DNA from: Eisenbergiella sp963559585
GTDB lineage: Bacteria; Bacillota; Clostridia; Lachnospirales; Lachnospiraceae
DNA: 56,605 nt
NCBI GenBank assembly: GCA_963559585.1
Contig: CAUWLJ010000011.1
Coordinates: 1 to 56,605 of the forward strand
Direction: 5' to 3'
The translations under genes were made by a program, and so were the position numbers. The stretch's first letter is position 1, and each line of letters opens with the position of its first letter. Below the pieces are notes generated by a model, which saw only the letters and a program-made list of their open reading frames with translations, was not told where the DNA came from and did no database searches. Below, one piece after another: positions 35,130-42,183 of the stretch.

Positions 35130-35158
35130 TTGTGCCCCTCTACCCCATGCCTTATAAT
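35130..35158 (+). promoter_or_regulatory. Promoter of the clpX-like gene
   Basis: TTGTGC at 35130-35135, a 17-base spacer, and a consensus TATAAT at 35153-35158, about 100 bases before the ATG. Confidence 0.65.
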
Positions 35159-35258
35159 AAAAACAGCCTGAAAAGAGTACGGCAGCAGTACCGCTGCCAA
35201 AGCTCAGCAGAAGAACAAAGAGCAGGCGGGCCGGCTTGCACGGCGGAAAGGGAAGCAA

Positions 35259-36833
35259 ATGAGCGATTTTGAGCATAGAGACGGAGAGGAAAAGAAGGAG
35301 ACGGACAATTCCTCGGGAAATAATTCCCTGGGAAATAATTCCACGGGAAATAATTCCTCGGGAAATAATTCCTCGGGAAATAATTCCCTGGAAAAGGAAG
35401 AAACGGGGAAGAAACCGGAGGGGGATCAGGAGAAGAAGGAATCCAAATATGAGGATGTGTGCTTCATCTGCCGCCGCCCGGAGAGCAAGGCGGGCAAGAT
35501 GTATCACCTTCCCAATAACATCTGTGTCTGCGACGACTGCATGCACCGTACCATGGATGCGGTGAGCCAGTACGATTACCAGGGAATGCTGAACAATCCG
35601 GAGCTGATGAACATGCTTAACAACATGGGTAAGGATGGCAAATATCCCAACATCAGCTTTGTGAACCTGGGTGACCTGCAGGGGAGCGGCGGAATCCCCA
35701 ACAAGCAGAAGATTAAAAAGAAGGAAAAGAAGGAAAAGGCGGAGGCTCCTGCTTTTGACATCAAAAATATACCTGCGCCCCACCGTATCAAGGCCAGCCT
35801 GGACGAGTATGTGATCGGACAGGAGAAAGCGAAGAAGATCATCTCAGTGGCGGTTTACAACCACTATAAGCGGGTGGCGACCAACACCATGGATGATATT
35901 GAGATCGAGAAGTCCAATATCCTTATGCTCGGCCCCACAGGCTCCGGCAAGACCTATCTGGTCAAGACTCTGGCAAGGCTTCTGGATGTGCCGCTGGCGA
36001 TAGCGGATGCCACCTCACTGACGGAGGCGGGCTATATCGGGGACGACATTGAGAGCGTGGTTTCCAAGCTTCTGGCTGCGGCAGACAACGACGTGGAGCG
36101 CGCCGAGCAGGGGATTATTTTCATTGATGAGATTGACAAGATCGCCAAGAAGCGGAACACCAACTCCCGGGATGTGAGCGGAGAATCTGTTCAGCAGGGA
36201 ATGCTCAAGCTTCTGGAGGGCGCACAGGTGGAGGTTCCGGTGGGAGCCAGCAGCAAGAACGCCATGGTTCCTCTGGCAACGGTGAACACCAGGAATATCC
36301 TGTTCATCTGCGGCGGCGCGTTCCCGGAGCTGGAAAGCATTATCAAGCAGCGCCTGATGAAGCAGACCTCCATGGGATTTGGCTGTGAGCTGAAGGATCA
36401 ATACGACAAGGACCCCAACATCCTTTCCAAGGTGACGGTGGAGGATCTGCGTACCTTCGGCATGATCCCGGAGTTCCTGGGAAGGCTTCCCATCGTTTGC
36501 TCCCTGCAGGGACTGACCAGGGATATGCTGGTGCGGATCCTGAAGGAGCCCAGAAATGCCATCCTGAAACAGTACCAGAAGCTGCTTTCCCTGGACGAGG
36601 TGAAGCTGGAATTCGACGAGGGCGCGCTGGAGGCCATTGCGGACGAGGCCATGAAGCGGGACACCGGTGCGAGGGCGCTTCGGGCGATTATTGAGGAATT
36701 CATGCTGGATATTATGTATGAGATTCCAAAGGACGACAATATCGGAAAAGTGACCATCACAAGGGACTATATTGAAGGCACAGGCGGCCCCCTTATCCAG
36801 ATACGGGGAGCAGGCTATGCCATTGAGGGATAA
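35259..36833 (+). CDS. Divergent ClpX-type AAA+ unfoldase
   Basis: 524 residues, about 100 more than typical ClpX. An acidic and Asn/Ser-rich N-terminal extension (1-60) with GNNSS repeats precedes the zinc-binding domain (CFIC and CDDC, about residues 68-92). A Lys-rich linker leads to the AAA+ core: Walker A GPTGSGKT (about 228-235), pore loop AGYIGDD, Walker B IIFIDEIDK, sensor ICGGAF, and sensor 2 TGARALRAIIEE. The ClpP-docking loop reads MGFG instead of IGFG. The GGRKHP substrate loop of standard ClpX is absent, replaced by GASSKNAMVP. This is therefore probably a paralogue with altered substrates, possibly still docking ClpP. No clpP or tig lies beside it, unlike canonical clpX. Confidence 0.9.
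   Translation: MSDFEHRDGEEKKETDNSSGNNSLGNNSTGNNSSGNNSSGNNSLEKEETGKKPEGDQEKKESKYEDVCFICRRPESKAGKMYHLPNNICVCDDCMHRTMDAVSQYDYQGMLNNPELMNMLNNMGKDGKYPNISFVNLGDLQGSGGIPNKQKIKKKEKKEKAEAPAFDIKNIPAPHRIKASLDEYVIGQEKAKKIISVAVYNHYKRVATNTMDDIEIEKSNILMLGPTGSGKTYLVKTLARLLDVPLAIADATSLTEAGYIGDDIESVVSKLLAAADNDVERAEQGIIFIDEIDKIAKKRNTNSRDVSGESVQQGMLKLLEGAQVEVPVGASSKNAMVPLATVNTRNILFICGGAFPELESIIKQRLMKQTSMGFGCELKDQYDKDPNILSKVTVEDLRTFGMIPEFLGRLPIVCSLQGLTRDMLVRILKEPRNAILKQYQKLLSLDEVKLEFDEGALEAIADEAMKRDTGARALRAIIEEFMLDIMYEIPKDDNIGKVTITRDYIEGTGGPLIQIRGAGYAIEG
35307..35390 (+). repeat. 15-bp coding minisatellite in the clpX-like gene
   Basis: Five full units and a partial one of aattcctcgggaaat encode Asn-Ser-Ser-Gly-Asn. 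The tract lies before the zinc-binding domain. Confidence 0.9.
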
Positions 36834-36850
36834 GAGAGGAAGGCTTTCGT

Positions 36851-36992
36851 TACCGTTCACAGCAGTCCCAAACGCCTGCCGTTTGAGGCGTAAGAACATG
36901 ATTCAGAGGTGAGCGGGCATTTCCCGCGCAGCAAAACTTTTAATAAGCCCGCGAATGCTGCTGTTTACCGGCTTGCCAGTGAACAGCAGCAG
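36851..36992 (+). repeat. Copy C of dispersed structured repeat
   Basis: Same order as copy B: aaacgcctgccgtttgaggc hairpin, gtaagaacatgattcag, gtgagcgggc paired with gcccgcga, then the gctgctgtttac stem. Here the last stem is followed by T7, turning the element into a terminator. It lies 18 bases after the clpX-like stop. Confidence 0.85.
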
Positions 36993-36999
36993 TTTTTTT
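36957..36999 (+). terminator. Intrinsic terminator formed by repeat copy C
   Basis: Stem gctgctgtttac (36957-36968) with gtgaacagcagc (36979-36990), 12 bp with one G-U, then ag and TTTTTTT (36993-36999). It terminates the clpX-like transcript. Confidence 0.85.
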
Positions 37000-37078
37000 G
37001 ACTGGCCGGCAGGAATCGCGCAGGCGCATACAGCTTCATATACTATAAAAATACGAGAAAAATGAAGTGAGTATCCAA

Positions 37079-38827
37079 ATGACTTGTAAGGAAAAAGTGC
37101 TGTCTGAGGGATTTCAGGATTTTCTGACCTATTATCTGATCCCGGAAGGGCAGGAGGGGCAGGACAGTGGGATCTCCTGTGCGATCCCGGTGACCGACCG
37201 TCTGAGATCTGTGTATTATGACAGGCGTCTTCTGCCGCCTCTGTCCTTTGCTGATTTTGAATACAGATATGTGACGGAGCTGTACGGCCTGATGGATGAA
37301 TTTGTGCCGGAGGCCGCAGACCGGCGTTTCCAGCCCCAGCCCCTGGTAAAAAGCGGGATCACAGCCGCGATGAGGCCGCCGCTGAACCTGACCGGAAGGA
37401 ACGTGGCGGTGGGCTTTGTGGATACCGGGATCGATTACCGGAACCCGGTTTTCAGAAAGAAGGACGGGACCACTCGGATTCTGGCCATCTGGGATCAGAC
37501 GGATCAGAGCGGCACTCCGCCCAGGGGGCTTGTCTACGGGACGGAATATACCAGAGAGCAGATCAACCGGGCGCTTGCCTCGGAGAATCCTCTGGAGCTG
37601 GTCCCGGTGACGGACGAGATCGGGCACGGAACCCGAATGGCTTCGGCGGCAGCGGGCAGCGCTCTGAATGACGGATTGGATTTCCTGGGGGCAGCGCCGG
37701 ACGCGGATATTGTGGTGGTGAAAATGAAGCAGGCCAAGCAGTATCTGCGGGATTACTACATGCTCCCGGACGGAGTGCCGGCCTACGAGGCGAACGACAT
37801 TGTGCTGGGTGTGAAATATCTGGATTCTTTTGCAATTCCGCTGGCCCGTCCCATGGTGATCTGCCTGGGGGTGGGGAGAAGCTTTGGAGATCATGTGGAG
37901 AATTCTGCCTTAGCTCAATACCTCTCCTTTGTGAGTACCGACGTGAGCCGCCTGGTGGTGGTGCCCGGCGGGAATGAGGGGAATTCGGCCCACCACTATT
38001 CGGGAACGCTGAACGGGAACAGTATGGATGAGTCGGAGCTTCAGGTGGCAGAGGGAACGGCAGGCTTTCTCATGGAAATATGGGGGCAGCTGCCCAGCCT
38101 GTTTTCTGTCTCCATCCGTTCTCCGGGCGGAGAGGTGATCCCTCCTGTCAGCAGCAGGCTGGATCAGAGCCTGGAATACACCTTTGTCTACGACCGGACC
38201 CGGATCAGGATTGAATATCAGCCTGCGGATCCGGTGACGGGAAATCAGGTAGCGGTGCTCCGGTTTGAAAATCCCAGTCCGGGAATCTGGACACTGATCA
38301 TCCAGCAGGAGGGCGGCGGGGAGGGAAGCTTTCATATGTGGCTTCCCATCCGGCAGTTTGTGAACGGAAGCGTGGAATTTCTGCGCCCCACACCGGAAAC
38401 CACGCTGACCTCGCCCTCCTACGCGTCCGCCGTCCTCACCGTAACGGCCTACGACAGCAGGAACAACAGCTTCTACATCAATTCCGGCCAGGGCTTCGGC
38501 GTGACAGGAAGGATCAAGCCGGAGCTGTGCGCCCCCGGCGTGGATATTTCTGTGGCGGCTGGGATGCTCCGCGGCAGAACCCTGGTGGGAACCGACACGG
38601 GAACCTCCATGGCCGCTTCCATTACTGCGGGAGCCTGCGCCCAGCTGTTCCAGTGGGCGGTGGAAGGGGATAGTATGAGGGATTTAAACGGCGTTGGAGT
38701 TAAAAATTATCTGGTGCGCGGAGCTGCCAGGGATCCGGCGTATGAGTATCCCAGCAGACAGTGGGGATTTGGACGGCTATCCATGGAAGGGACGTTTGAC
38801 TGGCTGGCGGGTGTGATCAGGAAATGA
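37079..38827 (+). CDS. Subtilisin-like S8 protease, CspABC-like
   Basis: 582 residues from ATG 37079; GTG 37067 is an in-frame alternative and neither has a strong ribosome binding site. The catalytic Asp is in VGFVDTGIDY (about 116), His in EIGHGTRMAS (about 182), and Ser in GTDTGTSMAAS (about 510). A long insertion between His and Ser forms an extra beta domain, as in the CspB/CspC germination proteases and related clostridial S8 enzymes. There is no signal peptide, so it probably acts in the cytoplasm or in spore layers. All three catalytic residues are present, so it should be active. The preceding terminator makes it a separate unit. Confidence 0.88.
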   Translation: MTCKEKVLSEGFQDFLTYYLIPEGQEGQDSGISCAIPVTDRLRSVYYDRRLLPPLSFADFEYRYVTELYGLMDEFVPEAADRRFQPQPLVKSGITAAMRPPLNLTGRNVAVGFVDTGIDYRNPVFRKKDGTTRILAIWDQTDQSGTPPRGLVYGTEYTREQINRALASENPLELVPVTDEIGHGTRMASAAAGSALNDGLDFLGAAPDADIVVVKMKQAKQYLRDYYMLPDGVPAYEANDIVLGVKYLDSFAIPLARPMVICLGVGRSFGDHVENSALAQYLSFVSTDVSRLVVVPGGNEGNSAHHYSGTLNGNSMDESELQVAEGTAGFLMEIWGQLPSLFSVSIRSPGGEVIPPVSSRLDQSLEYTFVYDRTRIRIEYQPADPVTGNQVAVLRFENPSPGIWTLIIQQEGGGEGSFHMWLPIRQFVNGSVEFLRPTPETTLTSPSYASAVLTVTAYDSRNNSFYINSGQGFGVTGRIKPELCAPGVDISVAAGMLRGRTLVGTDTGTSMAASITAGACAQLFQWAVEGDSMRDLNGVGVKNYLVRGAARDPAYEYPSRQWGFGRLSMEGTFDWLAGVIRK

Positions 38828-38855
38828 AAAAGGGAAAATTTGTCTTGCGGAATGC

Positions 38856-38884
38856 TTGCGGCAGATAATAAAAAAACGTATAAT
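38856..38884 (+). promoter_or_regulatory. Promoter of the LspA-like gene
   Basis: TTGCGG at 38856-38861, a 17-base A-rich spacer, and consensus TATAAT at 38879-38884, 76 bases before the ATG. Confidence 0.65.
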
Positions 38885-38959
38885 GGAAACAGATTTTTTA
38901 TCTGCATATAATGAAAGAAACGAAAGAAAAGGCCGCCGGGCGGCCGGAAAGGAGACAGA

Positions 38960-39442
38960 ATGCGCTATTTTACCATCATCGCAGCCATCTTCACAGGAGA
39001 GCTTCTCCTGAAAAACCATGTGGAGCGCACCTGGCAGGAGGGGCAGAACAGGCCGTTTTTCCGGCGTGCCTTTCTTCTTCGCAGATACCATAATAAAGGC
39101 GCCTGCCTGAACCTGGGAGAGAGGCGGCGCAGTGTGGTAGCCGCGGTATCCGTGCTGCTTACCGCAGCGCTGACGGCCGTTTTTCTGTTCACTCTGACCC
39201 GGAAAGGGGGCGCATGGCTGAAAACAGCCCTGTCCCTTCTGCTTGGAGGCGCTTACAGCAATACCTATGACCGTCTGAAAAGAAAATACGTGGTGGACTA
39301 TTTCAGCTTCAACGTGAAATGGGAGCCGCTGAGACGGATCGTATTCAACCTTTCCGACTTCTGCATTCTGGTGGGAGCGCTGGCTCTGGCATTCGGCGGA
39401 AGCGCCGGCGGCTCCCGGCAGGTATCCGAGGCTGGCCGGTAA
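38960..39442 (+). CDS. Signal peptidase II-like (LspA) membrane protein
   Basis: 160 residues with four hydrophobic segments. The blocks RYHNKGACLNLG, LLLGGAYSNTYDRL, VVDYFSFNV and VFNLSDFCI follow the order of LspA motifs, and the two catalytic Asp residues are kept (VVDYF, NLSDF). Sequence between the motifs is divergent, and an Arg-rich N-terminal loop is present, so this is probably a second, specialised lipoprotein signal peptidase or a relative. The start follows an aaaggag element. The next coding sequence downstream is the deletion scar. Confidence 0.8.
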   Translation: MRYFTIIAAIFTGELLLKNHVERTWQEGQNRPFFRRAFLLRRYHNKGACLNLGERRRSVVAAVSVLLTAALTAVFLFTLTRKGGAWLKTALSLLLGGAYSNTYDRLKRKYVVDYFSFNVKWEPLRRIVFNLSDFCILVGALALAFGGSAGGSRQVSEAGR

Positions 39443-39535
39443 GCGCCTGGGATGCTCCATAAACGCCGGGAGCCGTCCTGAGCGCCCGGTTTTGTCCCGC
39501 AGGAACGCAGATGTGCTGCGGGAGTATCTGTCAGC

Positions 39536-39751
39536 TTATTTCTTGGGCGCTTTCGGAGACTTGGAGGACTTGGGCCTGCCGGGCTTCTTTTCAGGCTCTT
39601 TATTCTGATCCTGAAGGAAATCCAGGCCGGTAATATCCAGCTCCACATTTTCCAGAAGCTTTTTGATCAGGGTCAGGCGCTGCTTGTAGACGGCATGCTC
39701 CTTTTTGATCCTTGCCAGATAGATCTGCCTCTGGATCTTCAGCTTCAGAAG
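39536..39751 (-). pseudogene. C-terminal remnant of a minus-strand gene
   Basis: About 72 codons without a start, bounded upstream by an in-frame TAG at the junction (39752-39754) and ending in TAA at 39536. The product is Lys-rich and helical (RQIYLARIKKEHAVYKQR, LLENVELDITGLDFLQD) with a basic Pro/Lys/Ser tail ending KSSKSPKAPKK. I do not recognise the family. Its missing 5' part was lost at the same breakpoint that truncated the kinase on the other side. The gap 39443-39753 holds nothing else. Confidence 0.6.
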
Positions 39752-39753
39752 CT

Positions 39754-41529
39754 AACTGGACGACTCCGCCCTTGTTCAGCGGCTATGTGGCCACAGGTTC
39801 CTTTGCGGGAGTGATCCTGCAGGCAGTCCTGATTGCGGTGGATATTCTGATCTATATGCCGTTTGTCAAGAAGCTGGATAAGAAGTCTCTGCTGCTGGCA
39901 GATTTGTATGAGGATGATCTGGAAAAAATAAAGACCATGGAGGAGAATGAGAACCGCAGACTGATTCTGGCACTCTCCAACATGTATGACGATGTGCTGG
40001 AGGCCAACGTAGAGAACAAAACCATCCATATCGTGAGAACCTCAGATGCAAGCGGCTTCTGTAATGAGGAGGATATTACCTTTCAGAGGTTTAAGGAGCA
40101 GGTGGTAAACCGGGTGGTGGAGGCTGAACCGGGAGAATTTGAGAATCTGCTTTCCTCCGAGGCGTTCCAGAACAGGCTGATGGAAGACGGAGTTCTGGAA
40201 AAGGAGATTAAGGTGGAAGCGGGAGGGACAAGGCACTGGGTAAGGCTGCAGTTTGTGATGATGGAGTCCAAAAAGGGACGCCCCTCTCTGATTATGATTA
40301 CGGTGATGAACATTGACAGCCTGAAGCGGAAGCAGGAGGAGCAGAATATGGCGCTGATGTCCGCCTATGAGGCCGCTACTCAGGCCAGCGCGGCAAAATC
40401 GGCATTTTTGTCCAATATGTCCCATGACATCAGAACGCCGATGAACGCCATTCTTGGAATGTGTACGATTGCAAGACAGCATACGGACGACAGGGAGCGT
40501 GTGGAGGACTGCCTGGATAAGATCAATGCGGCGTCCATTCACCTGCTGAACCTGATCAATGCAGTGCTGGACATGTCCAAGATCGAGAGCGGCAAGGTGA
40601 CGCTGGAGGAGCGGCCGTTCAGGCTGGGGCAGATGCTGGATGAGATCTGTGTCATCATACAGCCCAGAATGGCACAGAAAAAACTGAATTTCCACACAGC
40701 CTTTGACGAAGTAAGGGACATTACGGTTACGGGAGATCCTCTGCGCATCCGTCAGATATTCGTCAATATTCTGGGAAATGCGGTAAAGTTTACGCCGGAG
40801 GGCGGAAGAGTTTCGTTTGAGGCCCGCAGATGCACACAGTCCTACAGTGAATATGCGTCCATAGAGTTTGTCTGCTCCGATACGGGGGCGGGCATGAGTG
40901 AGGAATTTAAGGCCAAGCTGTTTCAGCCCTTTGAGAGGGACTCCAGGCAGGAAATCCTTGCGGCTGAAGGAAATGGCCTGGGAATGTCCATCACCAAAAA
41001 CATCGTTGATCTGATGAACGGAGAGATCTACGTTGACAGCAGCATTGGAAAGGGAAGCACCTTCACGGTTATCCTTCATTTGAAGGAAACCAGGGAAGCC
41101 GAGGCGCTGCAGGAGCTGGAGCAGGAGGATGGCCAGGAGCTGCCCGGGAACATGGAGGGTAAGAGAATCCTTCTGGTGGAGGACAATGAGCTGAACAGAG
41201 AGATTGCCAGAGAATTTCTGTCCATGACGGGGGCGGAGCTTGAGGAGGCTGTTAACGGCAGGGAAGCGGTGGAGAAAGTACGCAGCTCGCCCATCCATTA
41301 TTACGACCTGATTTTTATGGATATTCAGATGCCGGAAATGAACGGCTATGAGGCGGCAAGGGCCATCCGGAGCATGGAACGGGAGGATGCCGGACTGCCC
41401 ATCATAGCCATGACCGCCAACGCCTTTGCGGACAACATCCGCATGGCCAGGGAGGCGGGGATGAACGAGCATCTGTCCAAGCCGATTGACATGAAGCGGC
41501 TGTTCTATATGATGAAAAAATTTTTGTGA
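39754..41529 (+). pseudogene. 5'-truncated PTS-EIIC/hybrid histidine kinase fusion
   Basis: The frame opens abruptly with NWTTPPLFSGYVATG, the end of a cellobiose/lactose-type PTS EIIC domain, followed by its last helix (about 25 residues) and KKLDKK. There follow a coiled segment, a PAS-like domain (about residues 70-190), a HisKA domain with phospho-acceptor His in FLSNMSHDIRTPMNAILGM, a HATPase domain (NAVKFTPEGG, DTGAGM, GNGLGMSITK), and a C-terminal receiver domain (LLVEDNELNREIA, LIFMDIQMPEMNGYEA). Intact proteins would have the whole EIIC upstream as sensor. Here only TTG at 39712 without a ribosome binding site could start translation. It is probably inactive, or at best a soluble fragment. 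Confidence 0.75.
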
Positions 41530-41658
41530 TGTCAGAAAGTGATTTTCAAACACGCTCCAGGCAGGAAACGGCGATTTTACTTGTTTCTGACAAAAAGCTT
41601 ACAGATGTTAGATGTTTCATTTTCTGCTTTTCGGATATACTTAATATCGGAGCGTATC

Positions 41659-41700
41659 CGTTGTTACTGTTTACTGCCTTGCCAGCGAACAGCTGCTATC
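41659..41700 (+). repeat. Possible remnant of the dispersed structured repeat
   Basis: actgtttactgccttgccag and the following cgaacagctgct resemble the last stem of copies B and C (gctgtttaccggcttgccagtgaacagcagc). No other part of the element is present. Confidence 0.4.
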
Positions 41701-41817
41701 CGTTCGCTCCCTCCTCCGTCTTTGCCATCGGAGCAGCTCCGGCTGGCAGCAGACGGCGGAAGCTTTCCGGTAAAAGTCAGACAAAAGCATACCCTCAGTG
41801 TGCGGACAGGAGTGAAA

Positions 41818-41988
41818 ATGGGCAGAAAAAAAGCAATGCTGCTTGGGGCAGCAGCCCTTCTGTGCTGCGTCCTTGGAGCAGGAAGCAGAAGCGCTGCAGA
41901 ACCGGCGTCTCATCCCGGCGTCCAGGAATATGAACTGGAAACTGATATGACGGAATTTGAAGGAGACCTGGAGGACATTAGGGCCTGA
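41818..41988 (+). CDS. Small secreted acidic peptide
   Basis: 56 residues. Lys/Arg-rich start, hydrophobic core LLGAAALLCCVLG, then a likely signal peptidase site near SRSAAEP and a mature acidic part of about 30 residues (VQEYELETDMTEFEGDLED). AGGAG stands seven bases before the ATG. No family is recognised. It lies between the truncated kinase and the GH20 gene and could be a secreted signal or a small wall-associated peptide; both are speculation. CC within the hydrophobic core is not a standard lipobox. Confidence 0.6.
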   Translation: MGRKKAMLLGAAALLCCVLGAGSRSAAEPASHPGVQEYELETDMTEFEGDLEDIRA

Positions 41989-42016
41989 GCCGGCCTGGCT
42001 GTGTTCCCATCAGCAT

Positions 42017-42054
42017 GTACGGTCCAAACCATGCGGACATGGTTTGGACCGTAC
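42017..42054. repeat. Perfect 17-bp inverted repeat, 4-base loop
   Basis: GTACGGTCCAAACCATG at 42017-42033 is exactly complementary to 42038-42054, with loop cgga. No T-run follows. It lies 29 bases after the small-peptide stop. Confidence 0.85.
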
Positions 42055-42131
42055 AAACCGATATGGCTGAACTGTTACACCAAAACTAAAATTTTATAAA
42101 CAAATTCTATTTTTTGCTTCCCTCATTTCCC

Positions 42132-42164
42132 TTTTGTATGTTAAAATTGCCTTGACATACAAAA
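42132..42164. promoter_or_regulatory. Palindromic operator candidate before the GH20 gene
   Basis: TTTTGTATGT at 42132-42141 and ACATACAAAA at 42155-42164 are perfect inverted arms 13 bases apart. The -35-like TTGCTT (42113-42118) with TATGTT 17 bases later overlaps the left arm, so a bound protein could block initiation. This is 20 bases before the GH20 start. Confidence 0.45.
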
Positions 42165-42183
42165 AAGAAATGGGGGTTGTTTT

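Noticed and set aside
39712..39753. TTG start for the hybrid kinase
   Set aside because: No ribosome binding site, and these 14 codons are the antisense of the minus-strand remnant, so they are not native coding sequence.
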